NCBI RefSeq assembly: GCF_025574485.1
Contig: NZ_JAOBPO010000004.1
Location: 294,355 to 358,354, forward strand
Direction: 5' to 3'
DNA: 64,000 nt
From: Kordiimonas aquimaris
GTDB lineage: Bacteria > Pseudomonadota > Alphaproteobacteria > Sphingomonadales > Kordiimonadaceae
Shown here: positions 38,402 through 48,010 of the stretch, in pieces
Position numbering within the stretch: the stretch's first letter is position 1
Layout of the letters: each line of letters starts with the position of its first letter
Position numbers and translations under genes: made by a program
Notes under the pieces: model-generated
The model's database searches: none
Seen by the model: only the letters and a program-made list of their open reading frames with translations
What the model was told of the DNA's origin: nothing

Positions 38402-39544
38402 TTATGGTATATTTTTCAAGAAAGAGGCAAGTCGTGTAGCCACATCACGCGGTAGAATATTTGGGCGTGCAAGGTCTGCCTTTGAACCAGTTTCAATCGG
38501 TACATGTATGAAGTGAGGGCCTTTTGTACTTAGTGAGACAGAAAGTGCGGTTTTGAAATCGTTTATGGCGATAGGGCGTGTGTATGTTAAATACCCGCAC
38601 GCTGCAGCAATGCTGCAAAAGTTCATATGCTCGGACCCTGTTGGTTGCCCACCAGTTGAATCGTGAGCGGCATTATCAAGCATAATATGAACGAGATTGC
38701 TTGGTGCCTCGCGGCCAATTGTTGCGAAGGTGCCGAGCCGCATGAGTGCAGCACCATCACCGTCAAGCACGATGACGGGGCTTTCTTTTTTTAGTGCGAT
38801 ACCGAGCCCGACAGCGCTTGCGGAGCCCATTGCCCCTACCATATATAAATGCTGAGAACTGTCTTTGATTGTGTACAACTCGCGTCCGCATTTGCCTGTT
38901 GTTGCAACGACAGCTGCGTTGTCGGGCGTATTATCAACAAAGGTCTGCAAAACCTCGAAACGTGTCGGCAGTTTTCCAGTTTGTGGTATTTGATTACAAG
39001 AGCTTAGTTCATTGAAGGACCTGACTTTAATGTCATGGCTGTCAACAGCATTTTTGAACGTGCCAGACCGCACAAGTAAAGCAACGGGCATCCGTGTTTC
39101 GTGCATTTGTTGTACAGATGTTTGTATAACACTGGTTGCTTCGGGTAAATTTTCTGGCAGTACATGATGGGCAATGCCCATTAGGTCCAATAGCGCTGAT
39201 GTTATGGCCCCCATGACTTCATGTTGTGGTTCATCAAGTTTGCCGGGCATCCCGCGCCAGCCAATAACTAAAAGACAAGGTATTCCAAAAGGATTGTTAA
39301 GCGATGTAAGCGGGTTAACGAGGTTGCCGAGGCCTGAATTTTGCAAAAACACAGCTGGTGTGCAGCCTGCGAGCCATGCGCCCGCTGCGATGGCTAAAGC
39401 TTCACCCTCGCTTGCGGCGCCGACATATGTTTGTTGCTGTGCCGCGTCTTGCATAGCCGCGCCCAATAGAGAACAAGGAACGCCTGAGTAGAAATCTATA
39501 CCGGCGTTGGATAGGGCTTGGTTAAACGCGTGCCCATCTAACAT
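38402..39544 (-). CDS. Phosphonopyruvate decarboxylase
   Basis: A 380-residue thiamine-diphosphate enzyme. The N-terminal half has SGVPCSLLG and EGEALAIAAG (cofactor-activating Glu). The C-terminal half has the ThDP/Mg motif from VLDGDGAALMRLG to LDNAAHDSTGGQ. It converts phosphonopyruvate to phosphonoacetaldehyde, the irreversible step that pulls the unfavourable PEP mutase reaction. It follows the mutase by two bases. Sulfopyruvate decarboxylase is a relative, but the mutase neighbour decides for phosphonate. Confidence 0.92.
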   Translation of the reverse strand: MLDGHAFNQALSNAGIDFYSGVPCSLLGAAMQDAAQQQTYVGAASEGEALAIAAGAWLAGCTPAVFLQNSGLGNLVNPLTSLNNPFGIPCLLVIGWRGMPGKLDEPQHEVMGAITSALLDLMGIAHHVLPENLPEATSVIQTSVQQMHETRMPVALLVRSGTFKNAVDSHDIKVRSFNELSSCNQIPQTGKLPTRFEVLQTFVDNTPDNAAVVATTGKCGRELYTIKDSSQHLYMVGAMGSASAVGLGIALKKESPVIVLDGDGAALMRLGTFATIGREAPSNLVHIMLDNAAHDSTGGQPTGSEHMNFCSIAAACGYLTYTRPIAINDFKTALSVSLSTKGPHFIHVPIETGSKADLARPNILPRDVATRLASFLKNIP

Positions 39545-39546
39545 GT

Positions 39547-40476
39547 CTAGGAGTGACCTTGGTAGCGTTTGGTTGCTGCAATCAACTCGCTCATATCAGT
39601 TAATGAAAAGACATCTTCAATTGACGTAACATCTGCATCAATACCATTCAGGGATTGTTGTTTGAATATGCGTGCGGTTATGTCTTCCATAGAGCGAATG
39701 GCTGCGCGCAGGCTATGATTGGCCCAGATCAGTGTGGACACACCTGCATTTGTTAAGGTGTCTGTCGGTGTATCTGCATATGTGGTTGGCACAACGACAA
39801 TTGGTGCTTTGTTACTCCACTTATCCGCAAAGGCTAATATCTCGTGTGCAGTGTTTGATTTGGAGTGAACAAGAATAGCGTCTGCGCCTGCTTCATAATA
39901 TGCTTCTGCCCGCACTAGTGTTTCTTCAAGATCAGCACCAACAACTAAGGCTTCAGTGCGGGCAACCAGCATGAAGTCGGGGTGAATTTGATTGTCTTTT
40001 GCTGCGCGTATTTTGGCGCAAAAATCATTTACTGATGCGAGATGTTGTTCAGTTTTGGCAAAAGAATTGATTTTGGGGAACAGCTTGTCTTCAATGCATA
40101 CTCCTGCTACGCCGCGCTCACCTGCCTTGCGTACGAACCGTGAAAAGATATTGAAGTCACCGTAACCACTGTCAGCGTCCATTAATATAGGAATGCCCAC
40201 TGCATCAATCATCCCTGAAATCAAATCCAGGCTTTGAGTCCACGTCAGTTCATTGGCATCACGAAGCCCCATAGATGCTGAGATGGTAAGGCTTGAAGCC
40301 CATAGCGCCTTAAAGCCGGCATTTTCAGCAATACGTGCGGACAATGCATTGTGTGCCTCCATCAAAAAACCGGTTTCAGGTCCACAGATGATATGGCGTA
40401 GCTGTGTCGCCAACGGTAAATGCCCTGTTATTGGCGGTGCTGTATATGTACCTGATTTTGAATGGTCTTTTGGCAT
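39547..40476 (-). CDS. Phosphoenolpyruvate mutase
   Basis: A 309-residue isocitrate-lyase-fold enzyme. The diagnostic PEP-mutase motif EDKLFPKINS is present, with the Mg-binding MDADSGYGDFN segment before it. These distinguish it from methylisocitrate lyase and oxaloacetate hydrolase. It forms the C-P bond, turning PEP into phosphonopyruvate, the first step of nearly all known phosphonate biosynthesis. It is directly followed by the decarboxylase and is divergent from a PLP aminotransferase. No transferase for attaching a phosphonate to lipid or glycan is in view. Confidence 0.94.
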   Translation of the reverse strand: MPKDHSKSGTYTAPPITGHLPLATQLRHIICGPETGFLMEAHNALSARIAENAGFKALWASSLTISASMGLRDANELTWTQSLDLISGMIDAVGIPILMDADSGYGDFNIFSRFVRKAGERGVAGVCIEDKLFPKINSFAKTEQHLASVNDFCAKIRAAKDNQIHPDFMLVARTEALVVGADLEETLVRAEAYYEAGADAILVHSKSNTAHEILAFADKWSNKAPIVVVPTTYADTPTDTLTNAGVSTLIWANHSLRAAIRSMEDITARIFKQQSLNGIDADVTSIEDVFSLTDMSELIAATKRYQGHS

Positions 40477-40518
40477 TCTGATTTTGCATTCTTCACATAA
40501 TTATGGGGCATAGATTTA

Positions 40519-40553
40519 TTGCATCAATGCATGTTGTAAGTCAAAGTGACTTT
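40519..40553. promoter_or_regulatory. Short palindromes in the divergent phosphonate promoter region
   Basis: Between the PEP mutase and aminotransferase starts are TGCAT-CA-ATGCA (40520-40531) and AAAGT-G-ACTTT (40543-40553). Their place between two divergent genes of one pathway makes them candidate operators for a shared regulator. Short palindromes occur by chance, so this is tentative. Confidence 0.3.
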
Positions 40554-40604
40554 AAGCTTATTGCTGTAAATGCAACGCAATCTTTCAGAGACAAGGATAA
40601 TTTC

Positions 40605-41819
40605 ATGGCCACCCCCCCATTGAGTGCTGATCTTCTTTCTCTGGATGGTTATGCGACAAAAGCGATGGCTGCACGTGCGCGGGAAATACCGGGTGTTGTG
40701 AATTTGGCCTTCGGTGAGCCAGCATTCGGACCACCAGACACATCTAAGGCAACGATACTTGACCAAGATCTCACTTGGGACGCTTTTTACCATACAAGCA
40801 AAACCTATGAGCAAAATAGAGGTATGCTTGAATTGCGTGAAGGCGTGGCTGATTATTACAGGCGCAGATACAATTTACATGTTGATCCTGAAAGGGAGGT
40901 TTTAATTACGCACGGCGGTGTTGAAGCCATTAACCTTGCGGCTCTTATCACGACTGAGCCGGGTGATCGTATCGCGATTACTGATCCAACTTATATGTTG
41001 TACCAACGTGCTTTTCGCACGCTTGGGCGACAGCCTGTTTGCCTGACAAGACCTGAGGGCGGAAGTGAATATGCTGGTATGTTTGCTGATGCAAAAAGGT
41101 GCCTGTCAAATGTTCGCTCTTTGTTGGTAAATTCACCTGAAAACCCAAGCGGTTATGTGATTGATGATGATGACTGGACTGCGGTAGCCAAGGCTGCAGA
41201 AGATAACAATACATGGGTTATTCACGACGAAGTTTATGACAGTATGGTTTTTGACCGGCCGCATATTCCAGCGCGAAAAAATGAAGCGCTGCGCGACCGT
41301 ACATTAATGATCAATAGTTTTTCAAAAAAATACGGTGTTCCGGGTTTACGGATTGGTTGGTTATGTGGCCCAGCCGATGCAATTGACCTAGCGGCAAAAC
41401 TGCATGATTATATGTATTTGGGTGTTAATATGCTTGCTGAACGGTTCGCTTTGCGCATGATAATGGACAAGGATGCAGATAATTGGATGGATGAAACTGC
41501 GCGCATGCTCGAGCAGCGATCCAAGCGTTTGCAGGATTTGTTAACGCCTGAAAAAGGGTTTGATTGGCCGCGACGGCCACACGGCAGCATGTTTGCATTT
41601 CCAAATGTTGCGTCGTTTGGTGAGCAGTTGGCGCCTAAATATCGCTTACATGCCGATGGTATTGGAGCAGCCGTTGCACAATACCTTATGGAAGAGTGTA
41701 AACTGGCGACCATTCCAGGGTTTGTTTACGGGCCGTCTTGTGCACAGTCTGTGCGCATGATTACCTGTGCAACTGATGAAACATTCGAGAAGGGGTGTGA
41801 AATTCTGGCGCAGTTATAA
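40605..41819 (+). CDS. Class I/II PLP-dependent aminotransferase in phosphonate locus
   Basis: A protein of about 404 residues of the aspartate-aminotransferase fold. Landmarks: NLAFGEPAFGPP, NSPENPSGYV (Asn contacting PLP), HDEVYDSMVF (Asp) and SFSKKYGVPGLRIGW with the Schiff-base Lys near 241. The ATG at 40605 has AAGGAT upstream; a longer frame from 40503 is rejected. Its divergence from PEP mutase and decarboxylase suggests it aminates phosphonoacetaldehyde to 2-aminoethylphosphonate, or phosphonopyruvate to phosphonoalanine. Known AEP transaminases (PhnW) belong to another fold class (class V), so this would be a different enzyme for the step. Confidence 0.88.
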   Translation: MATPPLSADLLSLDGYATKAMAARAREIPGVVNLAFGEPAFGPPDTSKATILDQDLTWDAFYHTSKTYEQNRGMLELREGVADYYRRRYNLHVDPEREVLITHGGVEAINLAALITTEPGDRIAITDPTYMLYQRAFRTLGRQPVCLTRPEGGSEYAGMFADAKRCLSNVRSLLVNSPENPSGYVIDDDDWTAVAKAAEDNNTWVIHDEVYDSMVFDRPHIPARKNEALRDRTLMINSFSKKYGVPGLRIGWLCGPADAIDLAAKLHDYMYLGVNMLAERFALRMIMDKDADNWMDETARMLEQRSKRLQDLLTPEKGFDWPRRPHGSMFAFPNVASFGEQLAPKYRLHADGIGAAVAQYLMEECKLATIPGFVYGPSCAQSVRMITCATDETFEKGCEILAQL

Positions 41820-41834
41820 ATAGGGCCATAGGGT

Positions 41835-43349
41835 TTACTTTTGCGTTATCTCAATACGTTTTCTTACCATGGTATCGAAGGCTTCGGAAATAGCCTCTAA
41901 GTGAGGCATCATATAGGGGAATGTTTTTCCGTGTTTGAAGCTGTGACGCATTGCTGGATTTAATTCAAAGATTAAAATTTCACCACTTTCCAGCAATGTA
42001 AAATCGAATCCGAAGAAATCCAGACCAATTAATTCAGGCAACTCTTGTAATCGTCTATATACTTCTTCCCCTATGATTGAAGCAGGATTGTTCAGGAATT
42101 TTTGCTCACGTTCAATCATCCATTCATGGCTGGCCATAAATGTTTTGCGGTTGCCGCCGTGTACATTCCAGACTTGATCTGTGTGGTAAACCACGGGGTA
42201 GAGTTGCCCATCAATACTAAAAAAGCGAATTTTGGAATAATAGCCTTCGACCGTCGCATTCTCTATAAATTCGATTGCATACACGGTGCCACGAGAGGCC
42301 ATGGTTAGATATTCCTCAAGGTCAAAACGGCTGTTCAGCAAAACTGTTGAAACAGCAGTATGCGTGCCGGTTTCCCTGATGATAAAGGGGAACGTAAAAC
42401 CTGCCTTTTCAATGGTGTCAGCTACAGCTTGAGGGCTAGTATTCTCGGTTGAAAAGCGTTGTGTTTTAGGAAACCTGAAACCGGGAAGGGCATTAAGTTT
42501 TTCGTAGTTATCATCTCGAGTTGTTGCAAGAACAGACGTAGGGTCATTAATAACTTTTATTTCGGGATGGTTCGCTAGATATACTTCCAGCGATTTTAAC
42601 GAGTTATACTCTGTATCTGCGTCTGCAATGCTGTTGATCATTATAGCATGGTCTGTTGGTGGCAGTTTATCGTTGATGTTATCAGCAGCAATTGTGTAGC
42701 GAAATAAGTTGTATGCAGACTGATCGAGCAGATGTTGCAGCATGAAATGCCCGCCAGACCGATACCTGCGAAACCCGCTTTCATCCTTAAGTCCGAGTTT
42801 AATCTGGGTTTTATCATACCCATACATACATAAGATTGCTGGCGCTGATTCATCTGCTAGATTGCCAACTTCCAATGGGTAGTCTGCATAATATTTTGTT
42901 AGCGATGTTCGCGCACGATCACCTTCACCAACGCGGTGATAAAGGGCCGCTAGGTTTTTTTGTGCATTTCCGTCTTCAGGTGTTGCCTGAACGACTTTTT
43001 CAAGAAGTTTAATGGCGAGGACAAAATGGCCGCGACGCATTAAGGCCTGTCCTCGTTCGGCAACGGAAGCTTCTTCGTTTTCGCTTGCTAACTCATCAAT
43101 ATAGCTTTCGTCTGCGAGCTGGATCGCCAATGAAAACAAACCGCCAGCTTTTATTGATTCACCTTGTTGATTGAGAAGGTCTGCATGACGGGTCAAGATA
43201 TCAATTAAAGTTTTACGTGCTAAACCGGCTTCTGCCACTGTGTTTGCGTCGCGAATACCAAGTGCCACATAAGCAGCAGACAGGTCACGGTCCAAAGCGG
43301 TCGGTTTTTTACCTTTGGTGATTAAATGAGAAAGCACGAATACCGCCAT
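41835..43349 (-). CDS. TPR-containing ATP-grasp protein
   Basis: A 504-residue protein. Residues about 85-145 form tetratricopeptide-like helices (ALMRRGHFVLAIKLLEKVV, AALYHRVGEGDRA). From about 220 an ATP-grasp fold is visible: FPFIIRETGTH (nucleotide Lys/Arg strand), GYYSKIRFF and the Mg-binding end EILIFELNPAM. ATP-grasp enzymes join a carboxylate, as acyl phosphate, to an amine or thiol. Its 3' end faces the aminotransferase 15 bases away, so a link to phosphonate metabolism is possible but rests on position alone. The ATG at 43349 has a poor SD. Confidence 0.75.
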   Translation of the reverse strand: MAVFVLSHLITKGKKPTALDRDLSAAYVALGIRDANTVAEAGLARKTLIDILTRHADLLNQQGESIKAGGLFSLAIQLADESYIDELASENEEASVAERGQALMRRGHFVLAIKLLEKVVQATPEDGNAQKNLAALYHRVGEGDRARTSLTKYYADYPLEVGNLADESAPAILCMYGYDKTQIKLGLKDESGFRRYRSGGHFMLQHLLDQSAYNLFRYTIAADNINDKLPPTDHAIMINSIADADTEYNSLKSLEVYLANHPEIKVINDPTSVLATTRDDNYEKLNALPGFRFPKTQRFSTENTSPQAVADTIEKAGFTFPFIIRETGTHTAVSTVLLNSRFDLEEYLTMASRGTVYAIEFIENATVEGYYSKIRFFSIDGQLYPVVYHTDQVWNVHGGNRKTFMASHEWMIEREQKFLNNPASIIGEEVYRRLQELPELIGLDFFGFDFTLLESGEILIFELNPAMRHSFKHGKTFPYMMPHLEAISEAFDTMVRKRIEITQK

Positions 43350-43445
43350 ATTGGTTAAGTTTTGTTTTCACGACAAAACTAGACATAGGCGCTCAAGTCA
43401 ATTGCAAAGGTTGAAGTGGAATTGATTAGTGATTGCCCTTCAGGT

Positions 43446-45236
43446 TTATTCTGCTCTAACCGTTGCGAGGAAAGACTGGACATTTTCACGCACTTCCTGG
43501 GATTTGGCACTTAACATCTTTGCCGCCTCAAGAACGTCGCGTGCTGTATTTCCTGTGTCCGCGGCACCACTACTTACGCTACTTATGTTTCTGGTTACGT
43601 CATTTGTGCCGCTGGATACTTCGTTAATGTTCCTTGCGATTTCCTGTGTTGATGCGTCTTGTTCTTCAACGGCTGATGCGATGGATACTGTTGTATCCCC
43701 GATCTGACGGATCTTACTTTTTACCTGATTGACTGCACTAACTGCTGTTTTGGTTGCTGTTTGCATCCCGCTGACTTGCTCACTGATTTCCTGCGTGGCA
43801 GTCGCTGTTTGATTAGCAAGGGACTTCACTTCGCTTGCCACAACAGCAAAGCCTTTACCTGCATCACCGGCACGCGCCGCTTCGATTGTGGCATTAAGAG
43901 CCAGCAAGTTCGTTTGTTCAGCGATGTCACTGATTAGTTTAACAACATCACCAATTTTTTGTGCTGCGCCTTCAAGTTCCACAATGTCGTTACCAGCTTG
44001 TTCGGTTTGATCGACTGCCTCGCGTGCAGCACCGGAAGACTGGTTTGTTTGGGTTGTAATCTCGCGAACAGAACTGGATAATTCTTGTGCGGCTGTCGCA
44101 ACCATTTGTGCATTTTCACTGGCGACACTGGCTGCCGTGTCGACGGTCTGCGCATTTTCTATGGTGCTTTCGGCATTGGCGGTCATGTGACTAGCGGATG
44201 CTTCCATCTCGTTTGCGGCGCTAGCTAATTCTTCCACAAGAGCCATAACTGATGCTTCAAATTTGTTGGCAAGGTCTAACATCTCTGCCCGGCGTTGTTC
44301 CCGCGCTCGGTCGTCTGCTTCCTGCCGCTGAGTGCGGCGCTCTTCTTCGAGGCGTGTTCTTTCCTCCCGTCGTTTTTCCTGCTCTTCGCGTTCATTTATT
44401 TCACGTGCTGATGCTTCTGCCTGCAGGCGTTTTGCTTCGATAGCATTGTCTCTAAACACGCGTGTTGCCCCAGTAATAATACTGACTTCATCCTGCCTGT
44501 GTGTTTCGGGGATGCTGATGTCGAGATTGCCGTCTGCCAAAGCGAGTATGTTTTTAGTCAGCGAAGACAAAGGCCTGATAGTCACAATTGTCCATGCAGC
44601 ACCAATGGCACCAATGAGAATTGCGAAAATAGTGAATGTAATCATCTGAAATTCGAAATTTCCAGTGATGTCACGTGTCATAGATGTTTCCATCCTGTTT
44701 TTTTCTTCTTGAAGGTCGATAAACTGATTAATGCGGGCTAGCCAGGTAACAAAGGCAGGGCGTGCATCATTAACTAATATCTGTGTTGCTGGTTCACGCT
44801 CGCCGTTAGCTTCGTGCTGGAGGATGGCTTTTATAAGTGGAAGTGTTTGGGCTTCAATTTCTTTAATGCTTTCCAGAATACGGCGTTCTTGAGGTTCAAT
44901 GTCATCGCGTGTCGCAAAGATGTCGTCCATTAATTCAGCAGAGTCGATATAATCCTGAGATAACTGGTTGATTTCCGCCCGTGTAGCATGAACATCGTCA
45001 GCTGCTGTTAAAATAACCATATCGCGCACGGCAATGGCTCTGTCATGAACACTACCGCGAAAATTAATTGCGTATCGCTGTTTCACGCTGTTTACATCGT
45101 TAATCAGCGTGAGTTCATCATTGATAATACTTACTTGGCGGATGCCAATAAAAGTGAGAACGACCATCAGTAACAGAACAATACTGAAACCTGAGATTAG
45201 ACGCGTGTTAATTTTTGCGTTTTTGATGAAGTCCAT
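43446..45236 (-). CDS. Methyl-accepting chemotaxis protein (4HB sensor)
   Basis: A protein of about 596 residues. Two transmembrane helices (about 11-32 and 190-212) bracket a four-helix-bundle periplasmic domain. Then HAMP ([18 protein letters not shown]), a highly charged coiled coil (about 285-320), and the MCP signalling hairpin with tip [17 protein letters not shown]. No C-terminal CheR-tether pentapeptide is seen. The ATG at 45236 has AGGGGC upstream; a longer frame to 45365 is rejected. No ligand is predictable. Confidence 0.93.
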   Translation of the reverse strand: MDFIKNAKINTRLISGFSIVLLLMVVLTFIGIRQVSIINDELTLINDVNSVKQRYAINFRGSVHDRAIAVRDMVILTAADDVHATRAEINQLSQDYIDSAELMDDIFATRDDIEPQERRILESIKEIEAQTLPLIKAILQHEANGEREPATQILVNDARPAFVTWLARINQFIDLQEEKNRMETSMTRDITGNFEFQMITFTIFAILIGAIGAAWTIVTIRPLSSLTKNILALADGNLDISIPETHRQDEVSIITGATRVFRDNAIEAKRLQAEASAREINEREEQEKRREERTRLEEERRTQRQEADDRAREQRRAEMLDLANKFEASVMALVEELASAANEMEASASHMTANAESTIENAQTVDTAASVASENAQMVATAAQELSSSVREITTQTNQSSGAAREAVDQTEQAGNDIVELEGAAQKIGDVVKLISDIAEQTNLLALNATIEAARAGDAGKGFAVVASEVKSLANQTATATQEISEQVSGMQTATKTAVSAVNQVKSKIRQIGDTTVSIASAVEEQDASTQEIARNINEVSSGTNDVTRNISSVSSGAADTGNTARDVLEAAKMLSAKSQEVRENVQSFLATVRAE

Positions 45237-45489
45237 GAGAAGCCCCTTTGCCCCGAAAATAGATACAGTGCCGTTCAAATTGGAACCGATAAGATAAAGG
45301 GAGAAAGGTAAATGAAATAATAAACACGAAATGAAACTTGCGTGACCAATGTTAGTGGTTGGCATTGGTTTTCAGAGTTTATTTTCCAATTTGTGGCCTT
45401 GAACGTAACAAAAAAGTTATTCTAGGCAGAAAATACAGTGTATGTTATATAGTATCACTTGTGGTCGTTTAGCAAAGTAGGAATTTTCC

Positions 45490-46254
45490 ATGAAAAATAG
45501 ATTCGTCCTTCGATTTACAGCATGGGTTTTTCTATCGTTTTGTGCAGTCGGGCTAAAAGCGCAAGACATTGGGGAAGTAGTAAACTTCGATTCGAGTGAT
45601 GGCACGATTATCACTGGATACTGGCAGCAGGTGAATGCTGGTCATGAAACCCCAACCATAATTCTATTTCATATGGGTGGTGCTTCTGCACGCGGAGAGT
45701 ATGCTGAAATAGCACCTATATTGAATGCGGAAGGGTTTAATACTTTAGCGGTGGATCTGCGCGGCGGTGGTGATCGCCTCGGAGCACCTAATCAAACAAT
45801 GCAACGTTTGGGCAATGTTGATATTCCCTATTGTGATACATATCCTGACTTGGAGGCTAGTTTGGATTGGGTAAAAAATAAAAACTTGGGTGCCGTTATT
45901 GTATGGGGTAGCAGTTACAGCGCAACACTTGGCATACAGTTAATTGCAAAAAATGGAGATGATGTTGTTGCGGCGCTTGCGTTCTCACCTGCGTCCGGTG
46001 GTCCAATGGCAGCTTGCAGACCGGATGCATTTTTAGATCAGTTAACCGTGCCTTTGTTAACATTTCGCCCGTCCATTGAGATGGAGTATGGCAGTGTCAT
46101 TGAGCAAGCAAAGTTATTCAGAGCAAAAAGGTTACCTTACATTGAGGTCAAGGACGGCGTGCATGGCTCGCGGATGCTTTTAAAATCGTCTACCGGTGTA
46201 GAAATGGATACAGCATGGGGCCGAGTGTTTGCGTTCTTGCAAGCCATCCAATAG
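45490..46254 (+). CDS. Secreted alpha/beta hydrolase
   Basis: A 254-residue protein with a signal peptide (cut after LKA) and AGGAA before the ATG. The alpha/beta fold has the first strand region (TIILFHMGG, oxyanion HMGG), VDLRGGGDRLG, and the nucleophile elbow VWGSSYSA near residue 141. The C-terminal His is in DGVHGSRML. It resembles dienelactone-hydrolase-like esterases. The substrate is unknown. Monocistronic by position. Confidence 0.82.
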   Translation: MKNRFVLRFTAWVFLSFCAVGLKAQDIGEVVNFDSSDGTIITGYWQQVNAGHETPTIILFHMGGASARGEYAEIAPILNAEGFNTLAVDLRGGGDRLGAPNQTMQRLGNVDIPYCDTYPDLEASLDWVKNKNLGAVIVWGSSYSATLGIQLIAKNGDDVVAALAFSPASGGPMAACRPDAFLDQLTVPLLTFRPSIEMEYGSVIEQAKLFRAKRLPYIEVKDGVHGSRMLLKSSTGVEMDTAWGRVFAFLQAIQ

Positions 46255-46474
46255 TGCGACCATGATTGCGCTTCTCGTCTAGTGAAATATTGTTCTGGTT
46301 GTATGAAAATTAATAAGTTTGTTACGTTAAGTTTATTTCTATCAACAAGAAGTAGTATTTTTATAATAGTATAAAATTTTTACTTTTGGTTATTAATGTA
46401 TACGCTAGAGTAGTTAAATTGTTGCCCTTGAAATGATACGAAGTGGTGGTCGTGTTATAAAGGAGGCTTTACGC

Positions 46475-46687
46475 ATGCCTATCACGCATCAAGATGTTTT
46501 TGTTCTTTCTGACCAAGTTATCAAAGAGCGAGGAGCAAACGCTGTTCAATTTGTTGACCACCATATAAACAAATTGAGGTTGGAAGGCGACGAAAGAAGT
46601 GCTGTTCTATGGTCTATGGTGCTGGCGGAATTGTACCATAGAGAGCAAGACTTAAGCGCGGATTCGAGTATTCCTTCATTCTTTTAG
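46475..46687 (+). CDS. Small protein of unknown function (DUF6961-like pattern)
   Basis: A 70-residue soluble protein. The ATG at 46475 has a near-ideal AAGGAGG eight bases upstream, which decides against the ATG at 46433. The pattern VFVLSDQVIKERGANAVQF..HINKLRLEGDE...WSMVLAELY recalls the small alphaproteobacterial DUF6961 proteins, a tentative assignment. Its stop TAG directly abuts the stop of the convergent amidohydrolase gene. Confidence 0.7.
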   Translation: MPITHQDVFVLSDQVIKERGANAVQFVDHHINKLRLEGDERSAVLWSMVLAELYHREQDLSADSSIPSFF

Positions 46688-47506
46688 CTATCTATCTAAA
46701 TCAAAAATCTTAGTAGCGTTTCTATATAGAAACCCAGCTTCATCTTCTTTATCAAGCCCAAGCTCTGCGAGGCCTTTTAAGCACAATGATGGTGACAGCA
46801 TTGGCCAATTTGTCCCGAACATAACGCGGTTCCTGCCGGGCCCTTTCATGTAATCTACGAAATTTGAAGGTAAACGGTGCAAAGCGTATGCTGATGTGTC
46901 GAGGTAAAAGTTTGGAAATTTGACTGTAAGCGAAACAAGCTCATCTACCCAGGGGAAGCCTACATGGCCGCCCACTACAACAAGCTCCGGGAAATCCAGC
47001 AGTACATCTTCCAGATATGGTATTGGGCGTCCGGTTTCTGAACGCTTGAGTGGCCCGGTATGACCAACTTGCGTGCAAAAGGGAACGTTTGCTTCGATGC
47101 ATGCCGCATATACTGGATAATAGAGCCGGTGATTGGGCGGCAGGTCCCAAAGCCAGGGTACTACACGCACGCCAACAAATTTTTTCCCGTCTACCCATCT
47201 TCGTATATCACGAACGGCTTGCATCGGGTTGGTTAGATCAACTGTCGCCAGCCCGCGAAAACGTTCTGGCGCTGCATCAATGTAATTGGAAACCTCTTCG
47301 TTACTAATAAGGGAACCATTTGGACCATGCCACGCCGACAACAATGTAATGTCAACGCCAGCGGCATCCATTTCTGCGAGTGTTGTCTCAACAGTCGGGA
47401 TTGAAAAATCTCCGGATCTACCAGTCCACCTAAGCAGAGTTTCCATCCAGGGTTCACGGGCCATACGGTCAGTCGTAATTTGTCCCCACACATCGATTAT
47501 TTTCAT
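46688..47506 (-). CDS. Amidohydrolase-2 (ACMSD-like) family protein lacking the N-terminal HxH motif
   Basis: A 272-residue TIM-barrel protein of the amidohydrolase-2 group (decarboxylases/hydrolases). Visible blocks: TQVGHTGPL, VVVGGHVGFPW (metal His), LDTSAYA and MFGTNWPM. The usual DxHxH at the first strand reads DVWGQI, so two metal ligands are absent; I recall relatives with a similar DVW start, so this may be normal for the subgroup. It is divergent from a MarR regulator with a palindrome between, so substrate-induced control is inferred. Confidence 0.82.
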   Translation of the reverse strand: MKIIDVWGQITTDRMAREPWMETLLRWTGRSGDFSIPTVETTLAEMDAAGVDITLLSAWHGPNGSLISNEEVSNYIDAAPERFRGLATVDLTNPMQAVRDIRRWVDGKKFVGVRVVPWLWDLPPNHRLYYPVYAACIEANVPFCTQVGHTGPLKRSETGRPIPYLEDVLLDFPELVVVGGHVGFPWVDELVSLTVKFPNFYLDTSAYALHRLPSNFVDYMKGPGRNRVMFGTNWPMLSPSLCLKGLAELGLDKEDEAGFLYRNATKIFDLDR

Positions 47507-47520
47507 GTAACAGCTCCATA

Positions 47521-47538
47521 TACTTCATTAGTGAAGTA
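47521..47538. promoter_or_regulatory. MarR-type operator between amidohydrolase and regulator genes
   Basis: TACTTCA at 47521-47527 and its exact complement at 47532-47538, spacer TTAG. It sits in the 51-base gap between the divergent starts at 47506 and 47558. The size and symmetry suit a MarR dimer controlling both genes. Confidence 0.65.
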
Positions 47539-47557
47539 ATATAGAAGTTGAGAACAT

Positions 47558-48010
47558 ATGGCAATATGCAATGATCATATGATGGATGCATCAACACTTA
47601 AAATATACTCGCGCCTGCAACGCAGTGCGCATTTGCTGAAGAAAGCAGCCGATAAAGAATTGCTGGCGGTGGCTGATATTACCACTGCTCAGGCCGCTGT
47701 GTTGGTGGTTGTGGCCAAGCAAGCGGGCACAACACAAAGGTTGGTTGCCCATCAATTAGGGTTAAACGAGTCTGCTGTGGTTGCAATGGTCACTCGCTTA
47801 ATGGCGATCGGTTACCTTGAACGTTCTCGGTCTGTGGTCGATAAACGTGCCTGGGTGCTGAGCTTGACGAAGGCTGGTAATGAAGTTTTGGGGCGTATTG
47901 CAGAACCTTTTGCTTCGATTAATGCCAGAATCGAAAAAGCTGTTGGCGCTGATGCGTTATCTTCTATCGCAAAGGCTTTGGATAGTTTAGATGAAGAATT
48001 CTCTAACTAA
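47558..48010 (+). CDS. MarR-family transcriptional regulator
   Basis: A 150-residue winged-helix protein: helix 2-3 ITTAQAAVLVVV, recognition helix LNESAVVAMVTRLMAIGYLERSRS, and wing DKRAWVLSLTKAG, the classic MarR order. Start could also be the ATGs at 47579/47582. It is divergent from the amidohydrolase and probably represses it through the palindrome at 47521, releasing on binding a small phenolic or acidic ligand, which is usual for the family. Confidence 0.9.
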   Translation: MAICNDHMMDASTLKIYSRLQRSAHLLKKAADKELLAVADITTAQAAVLVVVAKQAGTTQRLVAHQLGLNESAVVAMVTRLMAIGYLERSRSVVDKRAWVLSLTKAGNEVLGRIAEPFASINARIEKAVGADALSSIAKALDSLDEEFSN

